The position numbers and the translations under genes are program-made. From NCBI GenBank assembly GCA_019787685.1, contig JAHNUO010000009.1, forward strand, positions 930,001 through 994,000: a stretch of 64,000 bases of DNA, written 5' to 3'. This DNA is from Chiua virens (Eukaryota > Basidiomycota > Agaricomycetes > Boletales > Boletaceae). The notes below the pieces were generated by a model. It ran no database searches, was not told the DNA's origin, and saw only the letters and a program-made list of their open reading frames with translations. Below, piece by piece: positions 34,619 to 46,608 of the stretch. Each line of letters begins with the position of its first letter. The stretch's first letter is position 1.

Positions 34619-37600
34619 TCATGGTCTCCTCTTCTTGGCAAACCCTTTGAACGCCAACCCATCGTCCGAGTCGTCCTCAATGACATGCCGTCGTTTGGAT
34701 CCCCTCGCCGGTAACTTTCGTTCAGGCTCCTTATCTGCATGCGACTTGGCTTGGGATCCCACGTCTGACACGGACACTTCGTCGTCCGAATTCAAAAACA
34801 ACTTTTCGGCAGCCGCGATCGCTACCTTTCGCGTCGCCTTTCGAACCGGTTTGGCCGGCGGTACATCGCTGTCAGCGCCATCAGACTCCAACACGGTAGG
34901 TGCGCGCCGCTTCTGGGCGGCCGTTTGGGTCAGCGCCAAGGTGTCTTGAGACTGTGACGCAGCGCCCTTCCAATAGCCTGTCGTGCGATGAGCACGGTGC
35001 ACCGAGACCAGTCCGCACACCTACCTGAGCCCACCCCGTAATCATGTTCAGCCCTCGCCACGAGCTCGATCGGCGCACGCGACGAAGGTGTGGGCACCTA
35101 AAGACGTTGACCAACGGGCAGTGACGAAAGACAAACCCACACGTACCTTTTTGAATTTTTTGAAATCGGGTCGCCCATCATAGGTCCGTGTCGCCGTCTT
35201 CTGACGACTCGCATCACGCTGAAATAGATCCAGCTCGATGACCCTCATGAAATTCCCCTGCATGTACCTCGTGTCGGTGTCAAAGTCCCCGAGGACCTCC
35301 CATGCTCGTTCGTCCTCTTCCCGATGGATGTCCGGTTTCGAGATGCGGAGCTTGTTGAAGTCGCGGTCAAACTCGTCCTCGGCGTGCTTCTTGCCCTTTC
35401 TGGAAGCCAATGCGGTGAGGAAGGCTGGGTCTGTGTCCATCGGGTGGCTCTGCGTGGACTTGGACTTGGCTTGCTTCGAGGGCGGTTTACCCGTCCTTCC
35501 CGAATCCTGCGGGGCAGCGACATGCTGCTGCTGCGGTTCTTCAGGAAAGGGGGTTTTCCGACCCAACACGGGCTCAGAAGACCTCGCTTGCGAACGAACA
35601 CTCTCTTCCTCTTCTTCGAGGACGACGGCAAGCGTTCGCGGGGGAGCAGCCGCTTGGGAATGCAGCGGTCGCGAGTCGCACGTTTGGGTACAGCTCTCGC
35701 CACCCTCAACAGAATCCTCCATGTTGTCATATGCATCCCGGAGACTGGATGGATCGACAGCCATCTTGGCCGGATCACTGGCATCGAACAGGGCTTTGAA
35801 CTTTTTGTGTGGCGGCTCTTCGTCTGGCTCGTTTTCAATAGCGTGCTCTACAACGGAAGGCGTCGGCGCGCGTATTCGTCGTTTCAACCTAGAAGATGGC
35901 GACCGCGTAGGGAGCTATCTCGACTGTTGAAATTCGTTTATATTACAGATATAAACTAGACATACCGGCGGAAGGGTGTATCCTAGTTCTGCCTGTGTCT
36001 CGTCCTTGGCCACGGGCATGACAGGTTCCTCTGCGCGATTTCCTGTCGACGGGGGTTTGCTACGACGAACAAGGTTCTGAATAAAAGTCAGACTCAACAA
36101 CAAGTTAGAAAGATGTCATATGTACATACCTTACTAGGTGGAGGAGGGATAGCCAAGCCGTACAGCATGGCCGGGGGTGAGGGTGAGCGAGATTTACGAA
36201 TGGCCTCTTTTGGCTCCGCAGGAGGCTTGTCCTGAACAACAGGCAAGGATGGTTCACTCGGATGGGTATTCGGAACAATGTCTGGGAGAGGGGACTCGCT
36301 CTCAGCCGGGGCACCTGCAATTGGGGTCAGTGTAACATCCAACAAAATGCAGAGCAAAACTACCTTGACTGGAGGGGTTTGCGTGAATTAACGAGACATC
36401 AGTGTGAACCACGACATTGATGAGCGTGTTCGGATTGATGAGCGACAAAGAGAGACTGGATTCCTAGGTGTGCATCATGTCGTGATGGTATAAAACAGCA
36501 CGCCTACCTTTGCGCCTCCGCGGTCATTTCCTGCCACCTGTCTGCACCAACCATCGCCTGTACTGCGAGCTCGCGAGCAACTATGGTGACTTTCAAGCCG
36601 GCCTCGTCTACCTTCCTTTTCGCCTTGGCCAACAACTGTCTCCACTTTGCTTCCCCGTTCGTCAAAGGGAAACACTCGTATTCACCGTCACCACGAGTGA
36701 CCAATTCTCTTGTATCCGCGTCCACTTGTCCCTCCCCATCACTCAATATCACAAATCGATACCCCTTCAAAAGGTGAAGTCGCTCCTCATTTGGCTCCCA
36801 GAACTTGAACGACTTGAGCGACGACGGGAGAGAAGGCGAAAATACCGGCCTGTATTTGCTCTCCGGTGGAGGGATGAAGGACTGTTCCAAAGGTGTCAGT
36901 TTAAATGGATGGTTTTCGTCCACAGTCGTTCCTAGTCGGATAATTTCCTGTAGCCATTCTACTTTGACAAGCTGCGTCGCTGAGAGCAAGGATGTCGCCA
37001 AGGGCAACGTGAGTTCGTACTTGGGTGTGAGATGATGTGTCGCAAGCGCACTCGGGGAAGACATGAGATGGATGCCTAGATTACTATCAGTCATGTGACA
37101 GCGCCAACGGAATGTAGAACACTCGCCCATGGCAGCGCAATCTGCGCTCGATATGGATGACAGAGCCCGTGCAGGTGGAAGAAAACACGCTATACGCCGC
37201 CAATGCACCCTCACATGTCGGTGAGCGATACAGAACGCTCATCACAAGGACGAGACTCACTGAATGGATACCCCCGCCACTATATTGATCTTATCCCCGG
37301 ACTCAAGTTCGTGCGACGATGCTGGGTTCACGACAACCGGTTGACCTTCGCGGTCGATCGCCATGGGTTTATCTTTGGCATTATACAGCTCCAAGGTAGG
37401 GACAAACGAAGGATCGAGCTGAAAAGCATGTCGAGTCAAACGGGATGGTCAGAATTGACTGCCGTGCACGTACCGCATCGTCTTCTGTGCAAGGTCCGAC
37501 CGTGAACTCGCAGTGGTCGCGAGATATCTTCTTGTTGTTCACCAGCAGCGGTCGGTCTTTACGACCGAGGGGAATCTTGCGACCAGTTTTCAACAACTTT

Positions 37601-37703
37601 GTCTCTTGGGCCAAGTCACTAACCAGTGCGGCGGGTGTATTGTAATGGACTCACTCGTGGAAACCTCCCCGTCGGAATCAAAAGGTCCTGTTACGAGCCA
37701 CAT
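34619..37703 (-). CDS. NBS1: Nbs1/Nibrin, DNA double-strand break sensor of the MRN complex
   Basis: FHA-BRCT protein that tethers Mre11-Rad50 and recruits Tel1/ATM. Start at 37703 gives MWLVTGPFDSDGEVS. The FHA domain has IPLGRKDRPLLVNNKKISR and DHCEFTVG. A BRCT region follows (THHLTPKYELTLPLATSLL, LVKVEWLQEIIRLG) and a second BRCT-like part with GYRFVILSDGEGQ. The middle is disordered. Near 35240-35150 are NFMRVIELDLFQRD and RPDFKKFKK, the latter fitting the conserved NFKxFxK Mre11-binding motif. The C-terminus has acidic residues followed by FKGF and a basic end, matching the FxF/Y Tel1/ATM-binding motif. Seven or more introns. Confidence 0.9.
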
Positions 37704-38103
37704 AATTATGAACAGTCGATATCGCCAGGTGTTGCAGATCTTATGGTCTTGGACGGCGACGCGTTAAACGATATGGCGGCAAGACAAGCGCTGAGGCAAA
37801 GTAGCGCGACGCGGTCATAATGGAACGCACGTGACACAAATCTATGGCTATTTAACCCCTAACCGTACAACAGTGTCCAGAAATGCAACAGGAGTAAAAT
37901 TTAGCAGTAGTTGCCGACGATGGACATATTATTTGTAGTTCCTGTGCAACATTCTATGCCAAAAGCCTGAGGCCCTCATGATTTTGGACTTCGAATGGAT
38001 CAAAGATGTTCAACTCACTCAGGCTGGCAGTAATGCTTCTCATAAATTACACTGGTGCCATTTACATTCGATGTGGACGTTGTGCAACTTGGACAGACGT
38101 GGA
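37704..38103. other. Intergenic region
   Basis: Nbs1 upstream region of about 400 bp. A basic short frame is visible near 37820-37730 but shows no homology. Confidence 0.4.
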
Positions 38104-39175
38104 TTAGACCCTGACCATTTCCACTGACTGAGTCATCCCAACCTCCCCACCAGTCTCTTCAACGTCTTCTGCTGTTTCAATTTGCTCGAATCTGATTGTG
38201 GTCACAGTGCTTCGACTGGACAAACCAAACCCAATGGCAGTCCCACCTCCATGTCTCCCTTGAACACCGCACGCGTACAGCTCGCGGATGCTTATGGTGA
38301 ATCGGGGTGTTAGGGTGTATACGGGCAAGTATGCTGCAATGGTCGTGAATATTAACGGCCACCCAGCTTGAACCCCATTGCCTGACATAAGCAGTAAGGT
38401 GGGGAGGTTGAACAGAAAGATGCTGTGTCAGCAAGTCACCATCAGCGAAATGCCAATTATCTTATCTTACGTAGGAGCGGAGGAATGAGACTTACGACAT
38501 GAAGTAGAGCAAACTCTGTTGAACGAGTAAGTTCATGTACCGATTGACTTCCCACTTTTTCGTCACATGGTACATTTGGAGGGACTCCCTCGCACATTGG
38601 ACGACTGCGAGGATGCACATAGCTGCACCAAAAAAAATTTGCAGAATTACCGTCATCATGACCTCATCCCAAATGATTGAAGTATTACTTTCGATTGTAC
38701 AAAAAGACAATCCTAGAATATGGGTGGTGAGAACTGACAGGTAGTTAGTGCATTAAAGCATATATTCAACCGCTGTATGCATACCTTGCGTTGGAGGACC
38801 ATAAACAGCAGTCATCAGCAAAATGTCCACGGTCTGACTGCACTTATGCGGCTTGAGCCATTACAAAATACTACCATACAGGACCATACTTTGTTGCAAA
38901 ACACTAAATACTTTGTCTGCACTATATTTTAATGAAAAGAAAGCTTCTATACATATTTTTGGATAAGTTCAGAGATGTTCTGATGATTGGCCAAGGCCAC
39001 GTTAGCCGACCAAGTGCATAAGAGTCAGTAAGACCGGATTAAGACAGAAAAGTCCCACGACATTTTGCTGATGGTGGAGATGATGGTGATGATTTCGATG
39101 ATGAAGAAAGTAAGGACAGTGCAGAGAATGAGCTTTGATCGATTATATATTGCCCACACACAGAGTATCATTATA

Positions 39176-39390
39176 CAGTGAGCAACAAAACTGATGCAAT
39201 GTTTGTAGCATGTTGATTGAAGCATGAATATTGAGAGCCCTGTTGATGCTAGACCCCCTAACATAGGTACCATTGGAAAGCCCTGATCAAGGGCTTTCCA
39301 ATGGTATATGGGTTTATTATGTAATTCTTACTATATCGGGAAATATTTCGAAATTGGTATGAGGTACTCATTGCATCAGTTTTGTTGCTG
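39176..39390 (+). repeat. Tc1 left terminal inverted repeat
   Basis: 215-bp arm. Its outer tip (CAGTGAGCAACAAAACTGAT) recurs inverted at its inner end (about 39366-39390). A palindrome centred on TGATCA near 39287 lies inside it, with GGAAAGCCC arms. Confidence 0.92.
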
Positions 39391-39408
39391 GTATAAGGGT
39401 ATCACAGA

Positions 39409-40425
39409 TTAGTATGAAGTGTATCCTCCTTTGGCCTTGATGACCTCCTGAACTCTTCTAGGCATGCTCTCAATCAATCTCTGACACTCCTCCACCCCAA
39501 TCTTATACCATTCCACTTTAATCCTCTCCCAAAGTTCCAATATCCCCTTAGCTGGCTCAGGATACTCTGCAAGTCTTCTTTTGAGAAGAAACCATAGGTG
39601 TTCTATGGGATTAAGGTCTGGAGACTGAGCAGGCCATACCATGACCTCAAATTCATGGTCATCAAGCCACTCCCTAGCCTTCCTACTGGTGTGCTTGGGG
39701 TCATTATCCTGCTGGAAGATAATGTCTTCTGGGAAAAATCCATAATCCACCAGAGTTTGTTGGAGTTCATCCTCCAAGATCTGCACATAGAGATCAGCAT
39801 CCATCTTACCATCAATCTTGCAAGCCATTCCAACACCTTCCCAGGTCATACAGCCCCATAGCATCACTGATCCTCCCCCAAACTTAACTGTTCCCTCCAC
39901 AATCCTGTCACTAAGACCCTCTCCTGCCCTTTTCCATGCCCATTTCCTGCCATCTGACCCAATGCGATTGATTTTGGTCTCATCTGACCATATAACTCGC
40001 TTCCAGTCCTCAACAGTCCAATGCTGATGGCTTAGAGCAAAGTCCATCCTTGCTCTCCTATGACGCTGGGCAAGAAGAGGGCGTTTTTGCTTCACTACAG
40101 CCTTCATACCAGCTTTTTTCAAGTGGCAGCGGATGGTCTGGGGGGAGATAGAATGGTTCTTCACTTCTTGAAGTGTTTTGGTCACCTGAACTGCATTCTC
40201 AGCCTTCCCAGATCCAATAAGACGAATAGCATGACGTATATCGGTAGGAGAAATGATGGAAGGACAACCACCAGAGGCTTTGGGTAGGTTGGGAAGATGT
40301 TTGGACCTGAGTCTACTAATAGTAGATTGATTGAGACCAGTAGATTGAGCAATTTGATAGGTTGATTGTCCCAATTCCAAGAGAGAGATGATATGATGAG
40401 TTTGGTCAACTGAGAGAGATTTCAT
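39409..40425 (-). CDS. Tc1-type transposase, DD34E
   Basis: Cut-and-paste transposase. Start at 40425 (MKSLSVDQTHHIISLLELG) begins at the N-terminal helix-turn-helix; an in-frame ATG at 40503 is an alternative. The paired-like DNA-binding part includes STYQIAQSTGLNQSTISRL and SPQTIRCHLKKAGMKA. Catalytic residues: first Asp in VIWSDETKINRIG, second in IIFQQDNDPKHTS, Glu in SPDLNPIEHLWF. There are 34 residues between the last two, the Tc1 DD34E signature. A GGGSVMLWGCM segment is also typical. 338 residues, no frameshift or stop, so probably functional. Transcribed on the same strand as the gene it interrupts. Confidence 0.96.
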   Translation of the reverse strand: MKSLSVDQTHHIISLLELGQSTYQIAQSTGLNQSTISRLRSKHLPNLPKASGGCPSIISPTDIRHAIRLIGSGKAENAVQVTKTLQEVKNHSISPQTIRCHLKKAGMKAVVKQKRPLLAQRHRRARMDFALSHQHWTVEDWKRVIWSDETKINRIGSDGRKWAWKRAGEGLSDRIVEGTVKFGGGSVMLWGCMTWEGVGMACKIDGKMDADLYVQILEDELQQTLVDYGFFPEDIIFQQDNDPKHTSRKAREWLDDHEFEVMVWPAQSPDLNPIEHLWFLLKRRLAEYPEPAKGILELWERIKVEWYKIGVEECQRLIESMPRRVQEVIKAKGGYTSY

Positions 40426-40553
40426 GATGATGGTTGTGGACAAAGTGATAGTGTGTGTGTTTGTTTGTATCATGTTGAACTTATTGCATGTCACATGATC
40501 CATTGCTTATGTAATAACCACTTGCAATATGCATTTTGAATACTTTAGAGTGT

Positions 40554-40768
40554 CAGCAACAAAACTGATGCAATGAGTACCTCACATCAATTTCGAAATA
40601 TTTCCAGATATAGTAAGAATTACATAATAAACCCATATACCATTGGAAAGCCCTTGATCAGGGCTTTCCAATGGTACCTATGTTAGGGGGTCTAGCATCA
40701 ACAGGGCTCTCAATATTCATGCTTCAATCAAAATGCTACAAACATTGCATCAGTTTTGTTGCTCACTG
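40554..40768 (-). repeat. Tc1 right terminal inverted repeat
   Basis: Inverted partner of 39176-39390, with the same internal palindrome and the inner inverted copy of the tip (starting CAGCAACAAAACTGAT at 40554). Confidence 0.92.
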
Positions 40769-41680
40769 TAACTGTAGCTCCATTATAAGATTCCTTTTCG
40801 ATGTACAAACTATGCAGCAACTCACGATCGGCCGCACCAAGAAAAAGAAGGTATGCCCATGGAGCAATGGTATCCAATACTTTACCTTGTAAAAAAGTAA
40901 TTGGAGTAACTAATGGAACCTTTGAATTCAAGGAGTGTGCTCACAACTGTTGATAGTGATTTAGTTGATTTGATAGCTTGGAGTTATGATGGTAGACAAG
41001 CACATACATCTATTTAAAGACATGCTTTAAGCACGACGATGACATTCTCATTGAGGAAATATACCTTTGCAGGACCAGACACGAAGCTACTCCCCACTGT
41101 GACTGGGATCACAAATTGAGCCACATTTTAAGTCCAATACATACAAAGGCTAGTGATTCTGATGAACACTTGCAATGAGTTTTTGGTATCTGGCTTTCCA
41201 TTGACTCACCCGAGGTTCAGAAGGGCACAGTAACGAACCTATACCAATATTTAGCTTATTGTAATATTGCAACATACATCAGCAGTGGAAGGCTAAACAC
41301 AGACAAGAACAAATAATGTTGATATCCAGGTCCAAGGTTTGCTCTGAGGTCTCATCATGAATGGTAGCAAAAATGATTGCCTGCTGACCCAAATATATTC
41401 TATCTTGAATTGAAAGTGAGCAAATCATTTCTATATCAATGAAAGCACAAGTTATACCTCATTCAAAATTGAAAGGACTGATTTAAAGTTGCAGAAGTCA
41501 CCATGTGTATCACATTGAAAAGAAGTTTGTAATCATTCACCATAGTCATATCCGACGGCAGTGAGAATAATAACTGCCATAAATGCGCGAGAGCAATCAT
41601 TTGCCAGGGAGGATGAACATACAAGTCAGATAATTGTTTTGTTGAAGGCTGATCAAAGCCTCCTGTATGACAGAAGACAT

Positions 41681-42856
41681 GTGGTCTTGGTGTGTCCAGC
41701 TAACGTGAAATAGGAAGAAAGAGTGTCCAAGAGGCATTGTTTGTCTCGAGATGGCAAATTGATGATATCGAATGGTGCTATTTATTTGTGTAAGCGGTAC
41801 AGCCGCACGCAGCACCGGAATTGATGACTTGAGAACCATTGGGGTAGAAAGGGATAGAATAAATTGCTTACATGAGAATAAGACAAGTGCCAGCTAGCGG
41901 GCTATTCCATGTCCTTCTAGAACGTAGAAGCTCCCAAATTTAGCTCGGCGATTGTTTTTTAACTTACCGGATATCATACATCATGGTCAGGTGCTTGGAT
42001 TGAATGATGTTGGCTGGCCACAAGGTTCGTGATGGCGCGTCCAAATTGCTTGGTCGGTATGCCGACGGATGCTGTGTACAAAACATCCATCGGTTTCGAA
42101 AAACTCAATCGATGAAGTAGGTGGTCATCGTTTTTCAGTCAATAGGGTGTTAGACACCTCGTGAGCTGGGAAAGTAACAGGGAGTAGCGTCAAGCAAATG
42201 GTGGTCCATAGTCGTAAGTTCGTGTGACACGACGGCGCCTGAGTGACTGGTAAATCAACTGAGCAGTTACTTACAAAATAGAGATCTGAGAGTCTCAGTT
42301 TGTTCGTCGAGTAATGGATCTGTGGATACTTGCACGAATCGAGACACAAACATGCAATGTGCGTTAAATTACACTCTTGTACGCACGGAGCGAGGAACAC
42401 GACAGTGTGTGGCTCGAAACCGAGCTCACGGTGCCGCTTTCAGATTGAGAGAACGAGTCCTTGATCATGACAAAATGCGATCTAAATTATTCTAGCCCAA
42501 GGTATCACAAGTTATGGAGTTGTACAGGATACGAACGCACCAAAGGGGCGATCCGGTCGGGCTCGCGGACCATCAGCTCAGCTACCCTCTCCCATAAGCA
42601 TAACTTGTATTTAGCCCGATGTACGGAGAGAGAAATCATGCAAGGTCGGGGCCATTCCCAAGGTTCCTCAGCTCTCGAGTCTCCTCTGAATGTGTCGGAC
42701 CAGGGAATGTAATGAGCATGGCATCTGCTTCGGTTTGGAGGTAAGTGAGACGGAGGCAACACTACTAGTAGCTCACTAGCACTGTCCAATGTCACGGTAG
42801 TGCTAGGACAGCGTGTGACATCGACGTAATTCTGTACACGTCACACATCACGTGCC
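41681..42856. other. Intergenic region, no gene recognised
   Basis: About 1.2 kb between the disrupted membrane-protein gene and HSP60. Short frames at 42125-42400 and 42461-42795 (both strands) show no homology. Confidence 0.45.
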
Positions 42857-42869
42857 TTCTAGATTTTTC
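42857..42869 (+). promoter_or_regulatory. Possible heat-shock element upstream of HSP60
   Basis: TTCTAGATTTTTC fits nTTCnnGAAnnTTCn with one mismatch (GAT for GAA), 95 bp upstream of the HSP60 start. A single imperfect trimer, so only suggestive. Confidence 0.35.
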
Positions 42870-42963
42870 TGAAAAGTTTTTTATTGCAAGCTTATTTTAT
42901 TCCGTTTCTTTTCGTTCTTGACCACCGTTTTCCTTGTTCTCCCCTTCCTCTCAAAAACATACC

Positions 42964-43705
42964 ATGCACGCTATCTCTTCGTCGTCGTCTCGGGCAGCCC
43001 GTAGGGCAGCTGCAAAAGCCATGCGCCCTATCTTGGCTCGTGGTGCCCACAAGGAGATCAAGTTCTCCAACGAAGGGCGGGCAAGCATACTCAAGGGTGT
43101 TGACGTCCTTGCCAACGCTGTCAGCGTGACCCTTGGCCCCAAAGGCAAGTCTTACCCATTCTAATGTACCCGTAACCCGGACTAAATGACTACGTCGGTA
43201 GGTCGCAATGTCATCATCGAGCAGTCCTTCGGTGGTCCCAAGATTACCAAGGGTGAGTTGGACGTGTACGCGCGTGTCGTAACGTGTTGACCGTGTCTTG
43301 ACAGATGGTGTGACCGTCGCTAAGTCAATCACGCTCAAGGACAAGTTTGAGAACCTCGGAGCTCGGTAAGTTGTACTTTATTCGAGTGTTCTCTCCGCGC
43401 TCACAGGTCCCAGCCTCATTCAAGATGTCGCTCAGAAGACGAATGAAATCGCGGGTGACGGGACAACGACAGCTACCGTATTGGCACGCGCTATTTACTC
43501 AGAGGGTGTCAAGAATGTCGCTGCAGGCTGCAACCCTATGGACCTCCGTCGGGGTTCCCAAGCTGCTGTCGACCGCGTCGTGGACTTTTTGTCTGCTAAT
43601 GCCAGAAAGGTCACGACAACAGCAGAGATTGCTCAGGTTGCGACCATTTCGGCGAACGGCGACACCCACATCGGTAACCTGATTGCCCAAGCCATGGAGA
43701 AGGTT

Positions 43706-43737
<32 letters not shown>

Positions 43738-44908
43738 CCGTACGATCGAAGACGAGATTGAAATTACGGAGGGCATGCGGTTCGACCGCGGCTTCATCAG
43801 CCCATACTTCATCACCGACGTCAAGTCCCAAAAAGTCGAGTTCGAAAAGCCGCTCATTTTGTTGAGTGAGAAGAAGATTTCGCTCCTTCAAGACATTCTT
43901 CCTTCGTTGGAAGCTGCAGCCCAATCGCGTCGTCCTCTTGTTATCATTGCCGAGGACATTGACGGGGAAGCATTGGCTGCATGCATTCTTAACAAGCTCC
44001 GTGGCCAATTGCAGGTTGCTGCTGTCAAGGCACCTGGCTTCGGCGACAACCGCAAGTCGATTCTCGGTGATCTCGCCATCCTCACCGGCGGTACCGTCTT
44101 CACGGACGAGCTTGATATCAAGCTTGAAAAGGCTACGCCTGACCTCCTCGGGTCTACTGGTTCTATTACCATTACCAAGGAGGACACGATCATTCTCAAT
44201 GGCGAGGGTTCCAAGGATGCCATCCAGGCGCGTTGCGAACAGATTCGTGCACTCACCGCCGACCTGTCCACGAGCGAGTACGACAAGACTAAGTTACAAG
44301 AACGCTTGGCCAAGTTGAGCGGTGGTGTTGCTGTCATCAAGGTCGGTGGTAGCAGTGAGGTCGAGGTCGGTGAGAAGAAGGACCGTTACGATGATGCTCT
44401 TAATGCCACGCGTGCTGCTGTCGAGGAAGGTATCCTCCCCGGTGGTGGTGTCGCGCTTCTCAAGGCTTCGCTGGCACTTGCAACGAGCACGCCTGGGTCG
44501 GCGACCTTGCCTTCCAACCCGGATGCCAAGATTATTCCCACAGCCAACTTTGACCAAGACCTCGGTGTCAACATTATTCGCAGGGCATTGACCAACCCCG
44601 CGCGTACCATTTTATCGAACGCAGGCGAGGAGTCCGCCGTGATTGTTGGCACGCTTTTGTCAGAACACGGCAGTGCGGACAAGTTTGCGATGGGCTACGA
44701 CGCAAGCAAGGGCGAGTACGTGGACATGATCAAGGCGGGTATTGTGGACCCCCTCAAGGTCGTGCGGACCGCCCTCGTGGATGCATCAGGTGTGGCAAGT
44801 TTGTTGACGACGAGCGAGGCATGTGTGGTGGAGGCCGAGGAGGATAAGCCTGCTGGTGGACCTCCCATGGGTGGTATGGGTGGCATGGGTGGCATGGGTG
44901 GGTTCTAA
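42964..44908 (+). CDS. HSP60: Mitochondrial chaperonin HSP60
   Basis: Group I chaperonin folding imported matrix proteins with Hsp10. Start [20 protein letters not shown] is a mitochondrial presequence. The mature part begins [23 protein letters not shown]-binding segments include [22 protein letters not shown] and LPGGGVALL. The protein ends in the chaperonin Gly-Met tail ([12 protein letters not shown]). Intron 1 (43145-43201) has a GC donor, needed to give [10 protein letters not shown]. Intron 2 lies near 43251-43304 and intron 3 near 43365-43411; the last large exon is uninterrupted. Length about 590 residues, as expected. A heat-shock-element-like site lies upstream. Confidence 0.98.
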
Positions 44909-45195
44909 GCCTGATGCATAACGTGTCGTATGAAAAGTATATATTTCATGATTACCACCCGCATTGGTCACATTTTTATGATACATTACGTCGCTACTAC
45001 CTAGTCGCAATCGCATCACCGCTCACAAAGATCCTTTGTTGATGGAAGTGATCTGAAACAAAAAGAATGAATGTCTGAGACACGATCTGTCCGAGAAATA
45101 ACGTGCTTATCTGGAGATTAATAAAATGGTCCGATCTCGTTCGCATCTTTTTCGTTTCCACCTCTCTTTGATACGCTACGCACATAAACTACACG

Positions 45196-46499
45196 ATGTC
45201 CAACGATCTCAAGGCGCAAAAAAGACGAAAATTCGAGGGCGTGTACGAGCAACTGAGGCTCGAGCTAGTGAACCACATGAAGACAGAAAACATGCCTCTC
45301 GATGCCGTCGAGTGGTACCGCCGCGTACGTCCCCAGCATCCCTCCGATCGATCGTCCTCGCGACACCCTCACCTGCACACAGAACCTCGATCACAACGTT
45401 CCAGGCGGCAAACTCAACCGCGGGATGAGCGTCGTCGATTCGGTCGAGATCCTCAAAGGCCGTCCCCTGACTGAGGATGAGTACTTCAAATCGGCGGTGT
45501 TGGGCTGGTGCATCGAGTTTGTGCGTTCGTCCCCGTCGCGACGGCCGACGTCGTGCTGATCTCACGTGCAGTTGCAAGCCTTTTTCCTCGTCTCGGACGA
45601 CATGATGGACAAATCGATTACGCGCCGCGGGCAGCCGTGTTGGTACCGCGTCGAGGGCGTAGGCGATATCGCGATCAACGATTCGTTCATGCTCGAAGGA
45701 GCGATCTACCATCTGCTCAGGAAATATTTCAGGTCCGAACCGTACTACGTCCACCTGTTGGAGCAGTTTCACGAGGTGCGTCGCGCGCGTTTCGGACGGA
45801 CGCCACTCACACGGCGACGGACAGACGACGTTTCAAACCGAGATGGGCCAGTTGGTCGATTTGATCACCGCCCCCGAGGGCAGCGTCGACCTGAACAAAT
45901 TTTCGTTGAAAAAGTGAGTCTAGCCGGGATCGTGCCCGGACGTCGTTCACCCCCGATGCAGACACGCGTTCATCGTGCAATACAAGACGGCGTACTACAG
46001 TTTCTACCTCTCGATCGCGCTCGCGCTGCGCATGTGCTGCGTGCCCGAGTCGTACGTCGTCCGTGGGGAGACTGTCCGCCCATACGACGTCGCGCTCTCC
46101 ATCCTCTTGCCGCTCGGCGAGTATTTCCAGACCCAGGACGACTTTTTGGACTATGCCGGGACGCCGGAGCAGATTGGCAAGGTCGGGACGGATATTGTGG
46201 ACAACAAGTGTGCGTGGCCGATCAATGTCGCGCTGGGGGTGGCGACGGCGGAACAGCGGGCGGTGTTGGACGCGAATTACGGGCGCAAGGACTGGGAGAA
46301 GGAGAAACTTGTGAAGAAAGTGTATGAAGCGATGGGGATGCGGGAGCGGTACCGGGTGTATGAGGATGGTGCGAAGGAGAAGTTGGACGCGATGATTGCG
46401 GCGGTGCCGGAGCCTGCGGAGGGGGAAGTGCAAGGTGTTGTATTGAGGCGGAAGGTGTTTACGGCGTTTTTGGACAAGATTTACAAGCGTACCAAGTAG
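45196..46499 (+). CDS. ERG20: Farnesyl diphosphate synthase
   Basis: Condenses IPP with DMAPP/GPP to farnesyl diphosphate for sterols, ubiquinone and prenylation; cytosolic. Start [19 protein letters not shown]. Exons separated by four short introns give [38 protein letters not shown] (first Asp-rich motif DDMMD, 45596-45610), [38 protein letters not shown] and [19 protein letters not shown] (second motif DDFLD, 46137-46151). The C-terminus [15 protein letters not shown] fits the family. About 350 residues. Confidence 0.97.
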
Positions 46500-46608
46500 A
46501 GTGGAAAAGGTGTGTGTTGTATTATAAGCTCGTGTGCTGATTGTGACGTCTGCTGATTGTCAGAGTATTACAGTACTGGTCATCTCATTACGAATTCAAC
46601 TTGTTCCC

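Larger units (their letters stand above)
39176..40768 (-). mobile_element. Tc1-family DNA transposon with 215-bp terminal inverted repeats
   Basis: A 1,593-bp element flanked by the TA target duplication expected for Tc1/mariner (39174-39175 and 40769-40770). Both ends begin CAGTGAGCAACAAAAC reading inward. The arms 39176-39390 and 40554-40768 are near-perfect inverted repeats. A single transposase gene lies between them. All parts needed for autonomy appear present. Confidence 0.95.
38104..41680 (-). pseudogene. DUF6533-type multi-pass membrane protein, split by a Tc1 transposon
   Basis: Basidiomycete-type multi-span membrane protein of unknown function. From the proposed start at 41680, MSSVIQEALISLQQNNYLT, an intron leads to IILTAVGYDY, then FQFKIEYIWVSRQSF (near 41410), fitting the YDY...EYIW pattern of DUF6533. 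RYCALLNLG is near 41230. Upstream of the element the frame reads YIEKESYNGAT; downstream it continues MILCVWAIYNRSKLIL, then IIWDEVMMTVILQIFFGA, NRYMNLLVQQSLLYFMS and a cytosolic tail ending at 38104. The Tc1 element at 39176-40768 sits inside an exon. Removing it and one TA joins GATV to IMILCVW without shifting frame, so the disruption looks recent. Upstream exon limits are approximate. Confidence 0.65.
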
